Shown here one piece after another: positions 1-10,684 of a stretch of DNA of 64,000 nt. How positions within the stretch are numbered: position 1 is the first letter of the stretch; each line of letters starts with the position of its first letter. Source of the stretch: Styela clava. Taxonomy: Eukaryota; Chordata; Ascidiacea; Stolidobranchia; Styelidae. The notes below the pieces were generated by a model. The model ran no database searches. It saw nothing but the letters and a program-made list of their open reading frames with translations, and was not told the origin of the DNA. Position numbers and translations under genes: made by a program. The stretch lies in assembly GCF_964204865.1 (NCBI RefSeq), contig NC_135262.1:372001-436000 (forward strand), read 5' to 3'.

Positions 1-195
1 TTTTGGCAATTATTCACAGTTTTTATGATTAATCTGGCAACGCATAAAGCATCAGCTGATTTTGCATCGATGCCTTTTTCGTAAACTCTCGCATCGCTCA
101 ATTGAAATCTGAGTTCTGGCAACAGTGATCGGGGCGTTCAAAAACGAGAGAGATGTCTGCTGAGAGATGTCTGCTAGGGTAACTTTGGTATATAG
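1..195. repeat. Inverted copy of the repeat at 52,640-52,830
   Basis: This stretch matches the reverse complement of about 52,640-52,830 nearly base for base, through the motif TAGGGTAACTTTGGTA at its inner end. It is cut by the window start, so its true left end is unseen. The other copy lies beside the ending AGAACCGTCGCC after an ACCCACTGGTTGAG motif, which resembles a hAT terminus. It is probably one end of a dispersed DNA element. Confidence 0.7.
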
Positions 196-207
196 ATAGG
201 GTCGGTG

Positions 208-1114
208 GGGTCTCATGTACTTTCGTTCCTAACATACCTACTTCTAGTGGGCGTGGCATAACAATTTCTCATGTGTCAATCCTAACCCTCACCTGACTAC
301 GCCATTCAAATATTACGTAACTAGGACGTCACAGTGACGTAACAGAGCCCTTCGAAACTCTACGAACTGTCATCCAAGACGCGCAATGGACCTTTCCCCG
401 ACCTTTGACCCCCGGATAATTCTTCCTATACTTTACCATTGCAACATTTTCGGGGCTATTTTAAGGGTGCTTTCGCGAGTTGGCGCCTGTAAAATGGGGT
501 GTGTGTTACAAACCATCATTATGAATCATCGCATACAGCAATCTTTTTTTTGAAAGTACCGGTAAAGAATTTCAGGCTAGTCTATCACAGCTATTTCTAC
601 ACTAATTTTTATTACTGCAATCAAATTAAAACTCCTAGGAAGACAGAGTGATCATTGAATTATCTGATTTATATTTAAGTTTCTGAAACACAACTGAAAA
701 CTAACGAATAGAGTTCAAAAACGCGAAAACGAGGTAATGTTTACAACCACACTTGAAAATCTGTCTGAGTGAGAAAAGTGTCTGAGCGGATGCGAAAAGG
801 GGGCATTGTTACGGCACTTTTTGCATCTTGCTGATTGGCCAATGTCACGAAGTAAACAAGGAAAACGATGCTCGGGGAAAGGTCCATCGAGCAAGCTTTT
901 TCTCTCGTTTTCTGGTCGCAACCATTGAGGTGTAATGGTCGCAACGATCCCAATATGAGAGAGATCGATGACGTTAGTCAGTTATCGTATATTTGGCAAG
1001 CTCTATGACGTATTGTGATGTCATGGTGACTTGGTTTTTGGATGGCGTAGTCAGGTGGGGGTTAGGATTGACATATCAAAAAACTGTTATGTTATGCACG
1101 AAACTACACGAGAC
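208..1114. mobile_element. Palindromic MITE (GGGTCTCATG family) with a nested insertion
   Basis: The first ~180 bp reappear inverted at about 960-1,114, giving long terminal inverted repeats that begin GGGTCTCATGTA. The same family occurs uninterrupted at 30,336-30,789, where it is about 454 bp. This copy is longer because a second element sits near its centre at about 388-885. No coding capacity is seen. A clear target duplication was not found here, although the 30-kb copy has one. Confidence 0.75.
388..885. mobile_element. Nested element with GGACCTTTCCCCG termini
   Basis: The ends GGACCTTTCCCCGA and its inverse TCGGGGAAAGGTCC bound about 500 bp inserted into the palindromic MITE around it. 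Comparison with the uninterrupted MITE at 30.3-30.8 kb places the insertion inside its central segment. Related sequence is seen at 3,757-4,425 and, as one end only, near 50,550. No protein is encoded. Confidence 0.6.
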
Positions 1115-1440
1115 TTCTTTCCATTATTGTGACTCAGCACTAAATCGAACAATATTAACCCTTTCATCATCACATGATACCATATTTTATTATTATTTCA
1201 ATTCAATTTGAAAAATCCATGACATGGCAAAATGATACTCTTTATAATTTATTGTTTTCTATTTCAATATACTCTTATACCTTCAAATTGTCTGGCTGAA
1301 ATGCGATCATGAGAGGTTTTATGGAAATACAACCTGAATATCTTTTTTTTTTGAATCCTGATCTTTTTTAGCGGTATTCAGAACTATAAAATACAAAGTA
1401 CTTTGAAAAAGCGAATAACTTGACAGAAATTATAGATAAT
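1115..1440. other. AT-rich intergenic stretch
   Basis: No coding potential, repeat match or RNA gene could be supported here. Confidence 0.4.
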
Positions 1441-1488
1441 AAAAAATAAAAGAGATGTTATTCAAGTAACGTATCTCTTACTTTTAGC

Positions 1489-1674
1489 CTACTGCAATCT
1501 TGTAGTTGTCAATTTTGAAAACCCGATCTCACATAAATGTAAAAATGCCTGTAAAGCTTTTTTTGCAATGTCGGGGTATTCAGATAGCAGCATTGCCCAA
1601 AAGCTTGCCAACGTAGCTTCCTTATAAATCGCAAAGACTCTTTTCAACTCATTATTGTTTGAGTTGTTAATCAA
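1489..1674 (-). pseudogene. hAT transposase C-terminal dimerisation remnant
   Basis: The minus-strand reading gives about 60 residues with the pattern FWxxLLSEYPDIAKKAL, then a CEIGFSKL motif. This is the conserved C-terminal dimerisation region of ZBED/SCAND3-type hAT transposases (family knowledge). The catalytic core is missing, and the segment lies inside the left arm of a foldback whose right arm holds a more decayed copy at 4,065-4,262. It is a dead fragment, not a host gene. Confidence 0.7.
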
Positions 1675-2239
1675 CTAAACATGTTATTAGGACATTGTCC
1701 GTCTTTTGCGTCTCGTTGTTGCGGACCGGTAGTAACCTTTCCGAGGACCGGCGATGGGTCGCGGCCCGGTGGTTGCCCACCACTGCTTTAGTCATTCAGA
1801 CAGATTTCATGGTTGTGAATATTACCTCGTTTTGTTGGTTTTCGCGTGTTATTTGTTGGATTTTAGCGGCCTATCCCTCTCAACCTTCATATTCTCGACC
1901 CACTGCCCTATCTCCTACAACTTAACTATCTTCGGACTGCGGTGCTATACTACTCGGTACCTGACCTAACGGCGCTTTATTCACGACCCGATCGCCACAC
2001 TGAAGTTTACTATCTCGGGACCAACTTCCATGGGTTATACTGGTCGTGTATGCCAATGAGATGATTCAATCGTATGTCGACAAAACATGATTGACATCAT
2101 TTGTATATGTAGACTGAAATCTCAAATGGTAAACAATAACCATAATTGGTAGTTTAAAAATTTGCTACTAATTAGGCTACTGATGGCATCGGGTTTGGAG
2201 TCACTGGTTTTAAAATTTTAACAGACCATTCGATATCGA

Positions 2240-2650
2240 CTTATCTGAAGTATTTTTCTTCAACATTTTATAGTAAGAGCGATGCCAAAGATTGAGTGGG
2301 AACTGCGTCCTTTGCAACTTCATGAAGTTGCGGATAAGATAAGCTCAATTGTGGGACTGTGCTTTGAAGTACAGTTGGCAACGCTAGCTACGACAAAACA
2401 TTTCATGGCTTAAAAATAGTTTGGAAGGGATTACACTCACTGAGCGACTATATTTTTGACTTTTCAGCCTTCTCAGTCACGTGAAAGAAATTTGTATATA
2501 CACCTATCTGATTAAAAAATGCAGGACATGGCAGAACATACGTTGAAAAAGACCAAGCGTGCAAATACTTGCTTATTTTCTCATCGTTTTGCCTTGCACG
2601 GAAACATAGGCGACAATGAATGAATTTCCGAAAGGAACTCAGATACGTCG
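2240..2650. other. Unique centre of the foldback
   Basis: This single-copy spacer separates the two inverted arms. It has no convincing reading frame and no match to other repeats seen in the window. Confidence 0.45.
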
Positions 2651-2939
2651 ATATTGAAAGGCCTGTTAAAATTTTAAAACCAGTGATTCCAGACCCGATG
2701 CCATCAGTAGCCTAATTAGTAGCACATTTTTAAACTACTAATTATGGTTATTGGTTATCAATTGAGATTCCAGCCTACATTTACAAATGCCGTCAATCAT
2801 GTTTTGTCGACGTACAATTGAATTATCTCATTGGCATACTCGACCAGTATAACACATGGAAGTTGGACCCAAGATAGTAAAGTTCAGTGTGGCGATCGGG
2901 TCGTGAGTGAAGCGCCGTTGGGTCAGGTACTGAGTAGTA

Positions 2940-3640
2940 AAGCACCGTGGTTCAAAGATAGGTAAGTTGTGGGAGATAGGGCAATGGGTTAGGGAGGTAG
3001 GAAGGTTGAGGGAGATAGAGCGGTGGGTCGTAGATAGGTAGGTTGAGAGAGGTAGAGCAGTGGATCGAGGATAGGGAAGATAGGGCAGTGGGTTAGGGAG
3101 GTAGGAAGGTTGAGGCAGATAGAGCAGTGGGTCGTGGATAGGTAGGTTGAGAGAGGTAGAGCAGTGGATCGAGGATAGGAAAGGTGGGACAGTGGGTAGA
3201 GAGGATAGGAAGGTTGAGGCAGTGGGTCAAGGGAGGTAGGGCAGTGGGTCGAGGATAGGTAGGTTGAGGGAAATAGAGCAGTGGGTCGTGGATAGGTAGG
3301 TTGATGGAGGTAGAGCAGTGGATCGAGGATAGGAAAGGTGGGTAGAGAGGGTAGGAAGGTTGAGGCAGTGGGTCAAGGGAGGTAGGGCAGTGGGTCGAGG
3401 ATAGGTAGGTTGATGGAGGTAGAGCAGTGGATCGAGGATAGGAAAGGTAGGGCAGTGGGTAGAGGATAGGAAGGTTGAGGGAGGTAGGGCAGTGGGTCGA
3501 GGATAGGTAGGTTAAGGGAGATAGAGCAGTGGATCGAGGATAGGAAAGTTAGGGAGATAGGGCAGTGGGTCGGAGATAGGAAGGTAGCGCAGTGGGTCAA
3601 GGATAGAAAGGTTGAGGGAGGAGATAGGGCAGTGGGTCGA
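2940..3640. repeat. Minisatellite, ~35-45 bp units
   Basis: Variable units built from GTGGGTCGAGGATAGG, TAGGTTGAGGGAG and ATAGAGCAGTGG repeat some 18-20 times, with internal higher-order duplication. The mirrored position in the left arm (about 1,868-1,925) holds only one to two units, so the array grew after the arms formed. The reverse strand happens to be open for a stretch because of the repeat, but this is not a gene. Confidence 0.9.
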
Positions 3641-3756
3641 GGACAGTTTTTAAGTGAACGAGTAGCTCGCGGAGGCCCTAAGTGTCCTGAGGCTCCGTAA
3701 TTTTAGAACCTGTAGTGTACGTAGTAGGATATAACAATGTGAACAACTAAGTAACG

Positions 3757-4425
3757 AATGTTTTCCCGACTTTTGATCTTGGTAAAATTCTTCCTCTTTA
3801 CACTCTACCATTGCAAAATTATTGGTACTTATTTCAAGAATGGTTTTGCGAGGTTAGGACTTATATTTATCAAAAAACAATTAAAATCTAACAAATAACA
3901 AGCGAAAACCGACAAAACGAGGTAATATTCACAAACATGAAATCTGTCTGAATGACTAAAGCAGTGGTGGGCAACCACCGGCCGCGACCCATCGCCGGTC
4001 CGCGGAAAGGTTACTACCGGTCCGCAGAAACGTGACGCAAAAGACGGACAATGTCCTAATAACATCTTCAGTTGATTGAAATTCCAATCAATAATAAGTT
4101 GAAAAGAGTCTTTGCGATTGATATGGAAGCTACTTTGGCAATCTTTTGGGCAATGCTGCTATCTGAATACCCCGACATTGCAAAAAAAAAGCTTTACAGA
4201 CATTTTTCCATTTATGTGAGATCGGGTTTTCAAAATTGACAACTACAAGATCGCAGTAGGCTAAAAAGAAGAGATACGTTACTTGAATAACATTCCTTTT
4301 ATTTTTAAATTTAATATTAACCCAATTTTAAAACGTTTATTGTTACGCCAAATTCTGCACTTATGCTGATTGGCCAATGTTACGGCGGTAAATAAGGAAG
4401 TCTAAACTCGGGGAAAAATCCATAA
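3757..4425. mobile_element. Second copy of the TTTCCCCGA-ended element, with a hAT insertion
   Basis: The ends TTTTCCCGACTTTTGATC and CTCGGGGAAAAATCC resemble the element at 388-885. The middle differs because sequence starting at CAGTGGTGGGCAACC (about 3,962), a typical hAT terminus, has been inserted and carries a transposase tail to about 4,320. It overlaps the right arm of the large foldback. Confidence 0.55.
4065..4262 (+). pseudogene. Decayed hAT transposase tail, second copy
   Basis: Plus-strand reading shows KRVFAI followed by FWAMLLSEYPDIAKKK, then a frame break before a GFQN-like remnant of the GFS motif. It mirrors the fragment at 1,489-1,674 and has an added A-run frameshift. It is non-functional. 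Confidence 0.65.
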
Positions 4426-5240
4426 TTATAATCAGAGTTTTATATGTTGTTATAGCTAAATTCGGTACACAGACTCGATGCTTATATTTATGGTAAATTT
4501 AAATTGTTTTGCAACCCAGCGTGGAGAGCTCTGCGACCCAAAATTTGGTCGCGACCCCGTATTTGCGGACCCCTGGCCTAGAGCAGTAGTTCCCAACCTG
4601 TCTACCCTGGCGGACCGGTAAAATTAAATGTATTCGCGAACCGCCAAAAAATTGAAATGACTGGGACAGAAAAGGAGAACATATATTTGCGTAATATGAT
4701 GCAATGTCGGGCACTCAATATGCTTCTAGACGAAAAAGGCACACCTAAAAACATTTCACACGAAAAAAAACTATTAAATAATGTGCCGGCCAAAAATTGA
4801 AATGGGTTAAGTAAGAAAAAAAAACACATAAAACATTCCACATGAAAAACATGTACATGCCAAATCGTACAAACACAATTAAAAAATTTGCTGCCGTTTT
4901 GTTTCCAATATAGGATTGCAAACGAGGCCTCAAAGAAGTTTATGCAACACGTAGCTCTGCAGTGGCAGCCGACAAGGGAAACGACTTTTGTTGTAATGAC
5001 TAATTAAATTAGTTAGGTATTAATCTGACTCCAAACAAAATAGATAAATAGGTTACGTGTTCAGCTTGAGATGTCTGCTAATTTGATATAACAGCAAGGA
5101 TCCAGACAATTGCCTGTATAGATTTTATTTCCTTCGATAAATATATTACAATAAACTTAAGTCAAATAAATCAACTCACAATTCTAAGCCAGGTTGTTGA
5201 TAGATTAGATTAAGTAAAAGGTTATCAGATTAATTGTACT
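4426..5240. other. Assorted hAT terminal fragments, no gene
   Basis: Motifs such as GACCCCTGGCCTAGAGC, CAGTAGTTCCCAACC and two AAAAATTGAAATG segments look like broken hAT ends laid side by side. No coding sequence is convincing. The far part (about 4,980-5,240) is plain AT-rich sequence. Confidence 0.45.
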
Positions 5241-5345
5241 TAATGATCTCTTTGTGGCAGCCGACTTCTTTGCTTCGTTTTAATTGAAGCTAGCGATGAA
5301 AATGTTTTTTCGTATAAAGCATAAAAGTAACTGGTTGAAAACATG
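5240..5345 (-). pseudogene. hAT transposase C-terminal fragment (GTF2IRD2/ZBED-like)
   Basis: About 35 residues on the minus strand read FSTSYFYALYEKTFSSL then IKTKQRSRL. They match the shape of the hAT C-terminal block (FGSTYxCExxFSxLxxxKxxxRSRL, family knowledge). Nothing upstream supports a longer protein. I treat it as a short remnant; the motif is brief, so confidence is moderate. Confidence 0.5.
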
Positions 5346-5439
5346 GACAAACAGACTGCTCGATTACATAAAGATGTGCATTTGTTATCACAACTTTCAT
5401 CAAGCTTTCTCAATTTCATCGGGTTTATCATATTAACCC

Positions 5440-5980
5440 TCTGCAGTTGACCGACGCCTCAAGCGAGATCAACTTACATTACAATGACAAAGTCGTCGGT
5501 AACTTGGCACCAAGCTCAAAATCCTACTGTGCCTGCTCAAAATACTGGAAAAGATCTCTGTGGCCCGTGTTATTTTTTTGCGCGTCTCGTGACCACCTGC
5601 AGGGTCGCAACAAGTTCATATCTTACTGGAATAATATACCGTTCTCGACTGTTATAAGTATAAGTTTATTTCGACTTCATAATCAGCATAACAATAAAAT
5701 GATTTATAAAAACAAATAAATAAAAACTGATTATGAAATTAGGAGAGAGCAAACAAAACCTTAGATAAGTTTTAAAACGCACGGAATGTATATAAGATGA
5801 AAGGTTTTGCCAAGAAGAAGCGGTACGTGTTCACTCCCCTAAAATAAATGAAATATTTCACACACGCTCACACGCACCCACACACACAACCATAGAGAAG
5901 TTGTAGAGTGAAAAGAACGTGAAAAATTACATACTGGTAGTGAAAAAATGAAAATTACTTGCCACACCACATTAATGACG
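5440..5980. other. Intergenic, with CA/CACACG-rich tract
   Basis: AT-rich sequence with a TTATTTCGACTTCATAATC stretch and a (CA)-rich run near 5,865-5,890. No gene or element ends could be supported. Confidence 0.4.
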
Positions 5981-6322
5981 CGGCGGTGTGGCTCAACGGG
6001 CTAAGCGTTAGGAGTACGCTCGCCACCGCACCTCTAATTACTCTGCGTGGGTTCGCAGGTTCGAATCCTATGCAGGGATGGTTATGTGAGAGAGTGCAAC
6101 TCCGTGCAACTCCTCGCCGTCGTTGGGTGGTTCACGTAACCGCTGGTCGGTTACGGCTTCCTCCACCACCAAGTCAATGCTTCCGAAAACAAACAATACA
6201 GTAAAAACTAATCCCATACCCGAATTGGAATGGTAACCGGACGAGAGGCCGTGGTTCGCCATATGGATAAGCCGTCTTATCGGTTTTCCTTCTCCTCAGG
6301 GATAAATATGTAAATCCTATCC
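5981..6322 (+). mobile_element. tRNA-derived SINE, near full length
   Basis: The head starts CGGCGGTGTGG and carries an A-box-like segment and the B box GGTTCGAATCC, as in a tRNA-derived Pol III promoter. The body has the family landmarks TTCACGTAACCGCTGGTCG, CTTCCGAAAACAAA and GAGAGGCCGTGGTTCGCC. The end is GGATAAATATGTAAATCC. This is one of the best reference copies in the window. Confidence 0.9.
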
Positions 6323-6756
6323 TAATAAATTTGTAATGTTTGCCACTGATAAATTTTATAAATGGGAGTGAACAGTATACATAAACTTTTATGAAAAATA
6401 TATTACCAAGCTGATAATAGTTGGAGTCAAATGCCAAAAATGCCCAACCAAAGTTTTCTAGTATAAACAAAGAAATATACATAACGTTTTATATGGATGG
6501 TCATATTAATCAGGAAAAGCACGCAGAACAAAAAAGCACGCGTGCCGATTTTTAGGTTTCTGAATCTTGCGAGAAGTGTGATTACTCGGCGCCTAGTTCT
6601 CGCGAAAGACGTTGCGTGAGAATTGCGTAAAAAAACAACGCAACCTCGTCTTCGGTAGAGCGATTGAGAGGACATAAAAACAACGAAATTTCTCGCGGAT
6701 TGACGAAAAAGCTTCGCGAACCAGCACCGGCGGTTGGGAACCTCTGGCCCCAACCC
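6323..6756. other. Non-coding stretch with CG-containing short palindromes
   Basis: Around 6,540-6,720 there are several TCTCGCGAGA-like motifs and inverted repeats (for example CTCGCGAAAG and CTTCGCGAAC). No gene is recognisable. Confidence 0.35.
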
Positions 6757-6900
6757 AGGGGTCGGCAACCTTTTGTCGCTCGCGGGCCAAAATTAACGGT
6801 AGCAGATCTTGGCGGGCCGCACTTATTTCTAAAAAGTTAATTAAAAGCCGAACAGATGGTCGATGAATCACAACTTTTTTCACACAGATCAGAAGAAGTT
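6757..6900 (+). mobile_element. Partial hAT MITE end (CAGGGGTCGGCAACC)
   Basis: The terminus CAGGGGTCGGCAACCTTTTG and the following GCTCGCGGGCCAAAATTAA match, inverted, the right end of the element at 33,423-33,850. Only this end is present. Confidence 0.7.
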
Positions 6901-6991
6901 GAAATTAAGAAGAATGAGACAACTCGTGAACTCAACTTTTCGACATGCTGGATTTTGGACAATTTGACATTCTCAGAGCATTACATTCTTC

Positions 6992-7208
6992 GGCGCGCCA
7001 GAAGTGTTTGTACCAATATGGAGGTAGCTAATTTTGTTTGCCTACTTTACATTAGGTTGTGTATAAGGGGACGGAAGTCTATGGGCAGGTGGTATATTCA
7101 CTTGGCTAACACAGACAGTCCCCGAACTCGTAATAGAACTAAAATAAGGAAAATCGGAATAAAATTGTGCCCTTACCCTAACCTGGTACACACACTACGG
7201 AAGTACCC
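6992..7208. mobile_element. MITE-A, long form
   Basis: It starts GGCGCGCCAGAAGTG and ends ACTACGGAAGTACC. It contains the shared core GGCTAACACAGACAGTCC, then a TCGTAATAGAACTAAAATA segment and CCTGGTACACAC. Similar long copies lie at 15.2, 18.9, 21.5, 28.1, 28.6 and 51.0 kb, and shorter palindromic copies at five other places. Confidence 0.8.
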
Positions 7209-7261
7209 ATTTTTCTATAGGATACTGTTAAAAATGTTGTCCAAATAACTAATATACCCTT

Positions 7262-7534
7262 GTACCTCCGATTATCCTACGTGGGTTACTTGGTTCGAAT
7301 CCCATGGGGGATAATTATGTGGCAAAGGATTGGCGGCTTTCTCACCACTGTAGTTTGGTTCACGTAACCCCTGGTCCGTTACGGCTTCCTACACCATCAA
7401 GACCGAGCGTCTGGAAACGAATAACTAACTGGCTTACCGTAATTTCTTACCCGATATGAACTGGCAAGCGGACGAGGACCATGGTTCGCCAAATGATTAA
7501 TGAGTTTCGGGATAAATATAGAAGTCCTAACCTA
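7262..7534 (+). mobile_element. SINE, 5'-truncated and diverged
   Basis: It begins inside the tRNA-like head at TACCTCCGATTATCC, keeps the B box GGTTCGAATCCC, and runs to GGGATAAATATAGAAGTCC. It is the same family as 5,981-6,322. Confidence 0.8.
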
Positions 7535-7669
7535 TTGTGTGGATTTGCAGCCACAGAATCTTCGGAGGGTTCTGATAACTTGGCGAGAATACTTATTCGT
7601 GAAACAAAGAATTCAGACACCGCATCAAAATCCCTGCCTCGAATTCGCGAAAAAAAAAACGAATTAATA

Positions 7670-7830
7670 TGACGTGCCTATGTTTATTATGTGATGGATT
7701 AAATGTGAATATGAGGTAATAATGAAGCACACGAGACAGTTGTATATATACATTGATAATGAATGTTTCCCTAAGCATCAACTTCCTTGTTTATTTCCGT
7801 AACAGTGGCCACTCAGTATTCTAGAAACAG
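7670..7830 (-). repeat. Shared 3' flank of the Csp gene family
   Basis: This segment, read on the minus strand, matches the downstream flanks of the Csp genes at 38.5 kb (about 39,000-39,180), 51.3 kb (51,700-51,880) and 60.6 kb (60,140-60,310). Landmarks are ATAAACATA, TTAACCACC-like sequence and GGAAATAAACAAGGAAG. It lies just downstream of the minus-strand Csp gene, so the gene was copied with about 0.4 kb or more of 3' sequence. Confidence 0.75.
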
Positions 7831-7962
7831 CGAAAATGTTAACCAGACTTAAATGCAGTTGGAAAAAATTAAATCTCCAATCTCTACGATATATGATCGA
7901 GAAAGGGTATGAAAAAACAACAATTTTCCGCCAATGTTTTTTCCAATCCACTGGTATTCCAT

Positions 7963-8169
7963 TCAAGAAATTTTCACATTTGAAGCTTCCCGTCCCTTTT
8001 GGCCTTGTTTTAAATCGAAGCTCACACTATCGCCTTCACGGAGTGACTTGAATCCTTCACCTATTATATCCGAGTGATGCACAAAAATATCATCACTTCC
8101 ATCGTCAGGTGTGATAAAGCCGTACCCCTTATCATCACTGAAAAACTTCACTGTTCCAGATTGGGGCAT
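7963..8169 (-). CDS. CspA-type cold-shock protein (copy 1)
   Basis: A 68-residue single-domain cold-shock protein, expected to bind single-stranded RNA/DNA. RNP1 is KGYGFI at residues 14-19 and RNP2 is IFVHH at 28-32; the N-terminal strand reads TVKFF. Family members normally have KWF there, so the stacking Trp is replaced by Phe. Length and loop sizes match bacterial CspA, not animal Y-box CSDs, which have a longer insertion. The ATG sits in the context ATCAAGATG shared with other copies, and a 39-nt leader follows a 3' splice-site-like CGTTTTCCAG on the minus strand. The 3' flank is shared with other copies. A functional gene is likely, but the Trp-to-Phe change could alter nucleic acid binding. 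Confidence 0.85.
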   Translation of the reverse strand: MPQSGTVKFFSDDKGYGFITPDDGSDDIFVHHSDIIGEGFKSLREGDSVSFDLKQGQKGREASNVKIS

Positions 8170-8208
8170 CTTGATGGCTAAGTATAAATATACAGGCAGA
8201 GAGCAGAC

Positions 8209-8222
8209 CTGGAAAACGTAAC
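8209..8222 (-). other. Probable 3' splice site in the Csp copy 1 leader
   Basis: On the minus strand the sequence TACGTTTTCCAG ends at plus position 8,209, and the 39-nt leader to the ATG (8,170-8,208) aligns with the leaders of the copies at 38.5 and 51.3 kb. This implies an intron in the 5' untranslated region. Exon 1 was not located. Confidence 0.55.
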
Positions 8223-8348
8223 ATGGAGTATTTCAGACGATTCAGACCCTTTTCTAAAATTTGGAATACCCTAACTAATTTTGAGGTTTGAAACCACATT
8301 TCTAATTCCAACTTAAAAAAAATTGTATTTAAATATCCAAAAAAGGCG

Positions 8349-8790
8349 TATATAGCAGTACAGATAGCAAGTCACATATGTAACACATTTCTGTAAGCTT
8401 CAATTAGTTTTATCGCTAATAACAAAATATATACCACCTCCTGAATTTAGAAACACCAAAAAAATGAAAAACACTGTTGCTACTGGATATAATACAAGAG
8501 TGAAAATGACTATTTATTTAATCCAAGAGTCTTGCGGCACACCAACAAAAAAGTATGTCTGTAGCGTTTCTCTGACCAAAATCAAACTTCCTCAGACAAG
8601 CAGTTTACAACAATGACAAGAAAAGAACAATAATGCGGTTTCTTGAATTGCATAGTATAGCAGTACAGATAGCAATATATAACACATTTCTGTAATCTCC
8701 AATAAGTTTTATCACTAATAGCAAAATATATACCACCTCCCAAATTTAGAAACACTAAAAAAATGAAAAGAGCTGTTACTACTGGATTAA
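8349..8790. repeat. Direct duplication of a ~140-bp segment, 300 bp apart
   Basis: Positions 8,349-8,490 and 8,650-8,790 share ATAGCAGTACAGATAGCAA, AACACATTTCTGTAA, TTTATCRCTAATARCAAAATAT and ATATACCACCTCC. The copies lie upstream of the minus-strand Csp gene, within its likely 5' intron or promoter region. No protein is encoded. Confidence 0.8.
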
Positions 8791-9169
8791 ATCACTGCAA
8801 AATGCGCAAAACTGTTTTGCACCCGAGAAAAGAATTCCCAGCGAATAACCTCGAGGCAAGACGGCGAGTTCATTAATACGTTCTCGTAAATGCTGACCCG
8901 GATGTAGACCACAACCTTTTTCTTTATTCTCTCAAATTGCCAAAGCAAGCGACGAGTTCATTTGACCTTCTGTTTACTTTACAAACCATTGGTCAATCTG
9001 TAAACGAAGCATTTTAACAGCGACGTCGTAAAATTGAAGATCTGTTCTGTGGCGTCATAATGTACACAGATGACCCCTGGCCTATATATATAATAACACG
9101 GAAAAACAACGTGGAAACTAAAACAGATGAAAAATGTTTACTAAAACTAGTAAATTCAAATAATATGAG
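8791..9169. other. Dispersed repeat related to 35.25-35.40 kb
   Basis: About 8,985-9,080 matches, inverted, segments at 35,250-35,400. Shared motifs are GACGCCACAG, ATCTTCAATTTTACG and GATTGACCAGCG-like sequence. The rest is AT-rich with no gene. Confidence 0.5.
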
Positions 9170-9320
9170 CCTTGCTGTCCCTTCCCCTATTATAAACATG
9201 AAAGCGTTGATCCAAATCTGAAGTAAATAGCTTATTAGTGGCTCAGTATCGATATATCATGTCTCATACTGGTGTAAAGCTTGACTGCTGTAATTCACAT
9301 TCTTGTGATATTCGCACTTG
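9170..9320. repeat. Upstream segment shared by Csp copies 1 and 2
   Basis: This ~150-bp block is repeated at 15,530-15,665. Both contain CTATTATAAACATGAAAGCG, AGTGGCTCAGTATC and CATACTGGTG. Both lie upstream of a minus-strand Csp gene (about 1.0 and 0.7 kb from the ATG). It may hold the promoter or first exon of these genes, but no transcription start is proven. Confidence 0.65.
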
Positions 9321-10113
9321 GAAGCTAATTTGTCCTGGTAACGAGGGATTGTTAATTGGTCCCGGTAACGAGAGTGGTGAATTTCATTTCACTAATAACA
9401 ATCAAATATCTTGAGAAGTCAAACGAGTTCAAATATCGGGAAACGACGAAACGCACCAGAACTACCGTATTCCCCCGATAATAAGAAAGGGTGTTATTTC
9501 AATTTTCTTTCGAAAAATAACACTAGAGCTTATTTTCGGGGTATGTCTTATATTTTTATTTATCAAAAACAAAATTACAAAGTAGAGAATTACGAGAATT
9601 TTCAAATATACAAAATATGAAAACCGATATCCATTTACTTATAAATCACACTTTTTTATTTAAAATAACTGTATATTATTATGCAGATTACATTTTGATG
9701 CCAACGATCATTCATTAGACTGGGAGTGGGCTCAAATCCTGTTGATGCCACCTTTGGCACCCATGCCGGTTGCGCGTAGAGATTAGTGCTGGACACTCAT
9801 TAGGAAGAACAGAGTCTGTCAGAATTGCATTAAGAAATATAGCTTCAATGAAAATAAATCCACGAATTCACCTCGACCTTTGGTGGACAGAAAACAAGAT
9901 GGCGACGATTCGAATAATTAATTGTTCGATTCGAATTGGCATCCCTAGTCGTCAGCGTTAGGATAGCTATAGAATATAGATTGTAGTCAGATTATTATTT
10001 TCAATCATGCGGGAGTAGAATATTAAAATTCGGTGAAGTAGAAATTTCGAAGAAGTTTCACTTCTGATAGCGGTTTAAGAATGCTTTATGATTTTACCAA
10101 ATTTAGTAATAAG
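9321..10113. other. AT-rich intergenic stretch
   Basis: It has TATTCCCCCGATAATAAG near 9,470 and GGGGTATGTCTTAT near 9,538, but no gene or intact element that I can support. Confidence 0.35.
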
Positions 10114-10499
10114 TAGTGCTGGGCATTTCGAATCGAAAAGTAAATTATTTGAATCTGTTCAGAGCAAAATTTCGAAACGCCGCCTCCTTGTTTTTTTTTT
10201 CTTTCCGCCAATGGTCGAGGTAAATTTCTCGTTTTTTTTTATTGAAGCCATATTTTTTCAACGCAATTCTGACATAGGACTCTTTTCTGTGATGAGTTAT
10301 TGATGAAAAAGTGTTTTTTATTGCGCGTGAACACTCAGCAATCTGTCTGGGTGATGTATTGTACGTTTCTAGTAATTTATGTGTCTGGAGGACCAAATAC
10401 AAGAAGAAAGTTTTATATCTCCCAAGTATTCGAGATTCGATTCGAAAAAAATATCCGATTTGATTCTGAAATCATTCAATTTGAAAATGCCCAGCCCTA
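10114..10499. mobile_element. hAT MITE-B (TAGGGCTGGGC termini), copy 1
   Basis: The ends TAGTGCTGGGCATTTCG and GAAAATGCCCAGCCCTA form inverted repeats enclosing about 386 bp of low-complexity TTCGAAT-rich sequence. Copies at 20,253-20,635 and 49,175-49,573 share ends and body. No 8-bp target duplication is evident for this copy. Confidence 0.8.
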
Positions 10500-10684
10500 T
10501 TATTAGTATGAGTAAAAAGGCTTAAAAACCCGTTAAAATTCGTCTAAATTGAAAAAGGCAATTATGGATTTTTCCGATGAAAATATTTAATTATCCCGGT
10601 CGTAACAATCGCACCTGTCAAAATAACCTAACTTCCCCTCAGGCAATATTAGTTTTAATTGAATCATGTCCCATTAATCTTAGT

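Larger units (their letters stand above)
1440..4318. repeat. Large imperfect inverted repeat (foldback)
   Basis: The left arm, about 1,440-2,240, pairs with the right arm, about 2,650-4,318, around a ~410-bp centre. The order of landmarks is mirrored: hAT transposase tail, hAT end CAGTGGTGGGCAACCACC, an ACCTCGTTTT segment, one minisatellite unit, and a block with GATCGCCACACTGAA. The right arm is longer because the minisatellite at 2,940-3,640 has expanded only on that side and because of a segment near 3,640-3,840. Each arm already contains nested elements, so the inversion-duplication followed those insertions. Confidence 0.75.

Noticed and set aside
3373..3600. Minus-strand proline-rich reading frame
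   Set aside because: It is simply the minisatellite read as codons and has no counterpart elsewhere.
5981..6070. tRNA gene at SINE heads (also 39,409 and 17,496)
   Set aside because: The B box is good, but the body continues into a shared ~250-bp SINE tail and the copies are many and diverged, so these are SINE promoters and not tRNA genes.
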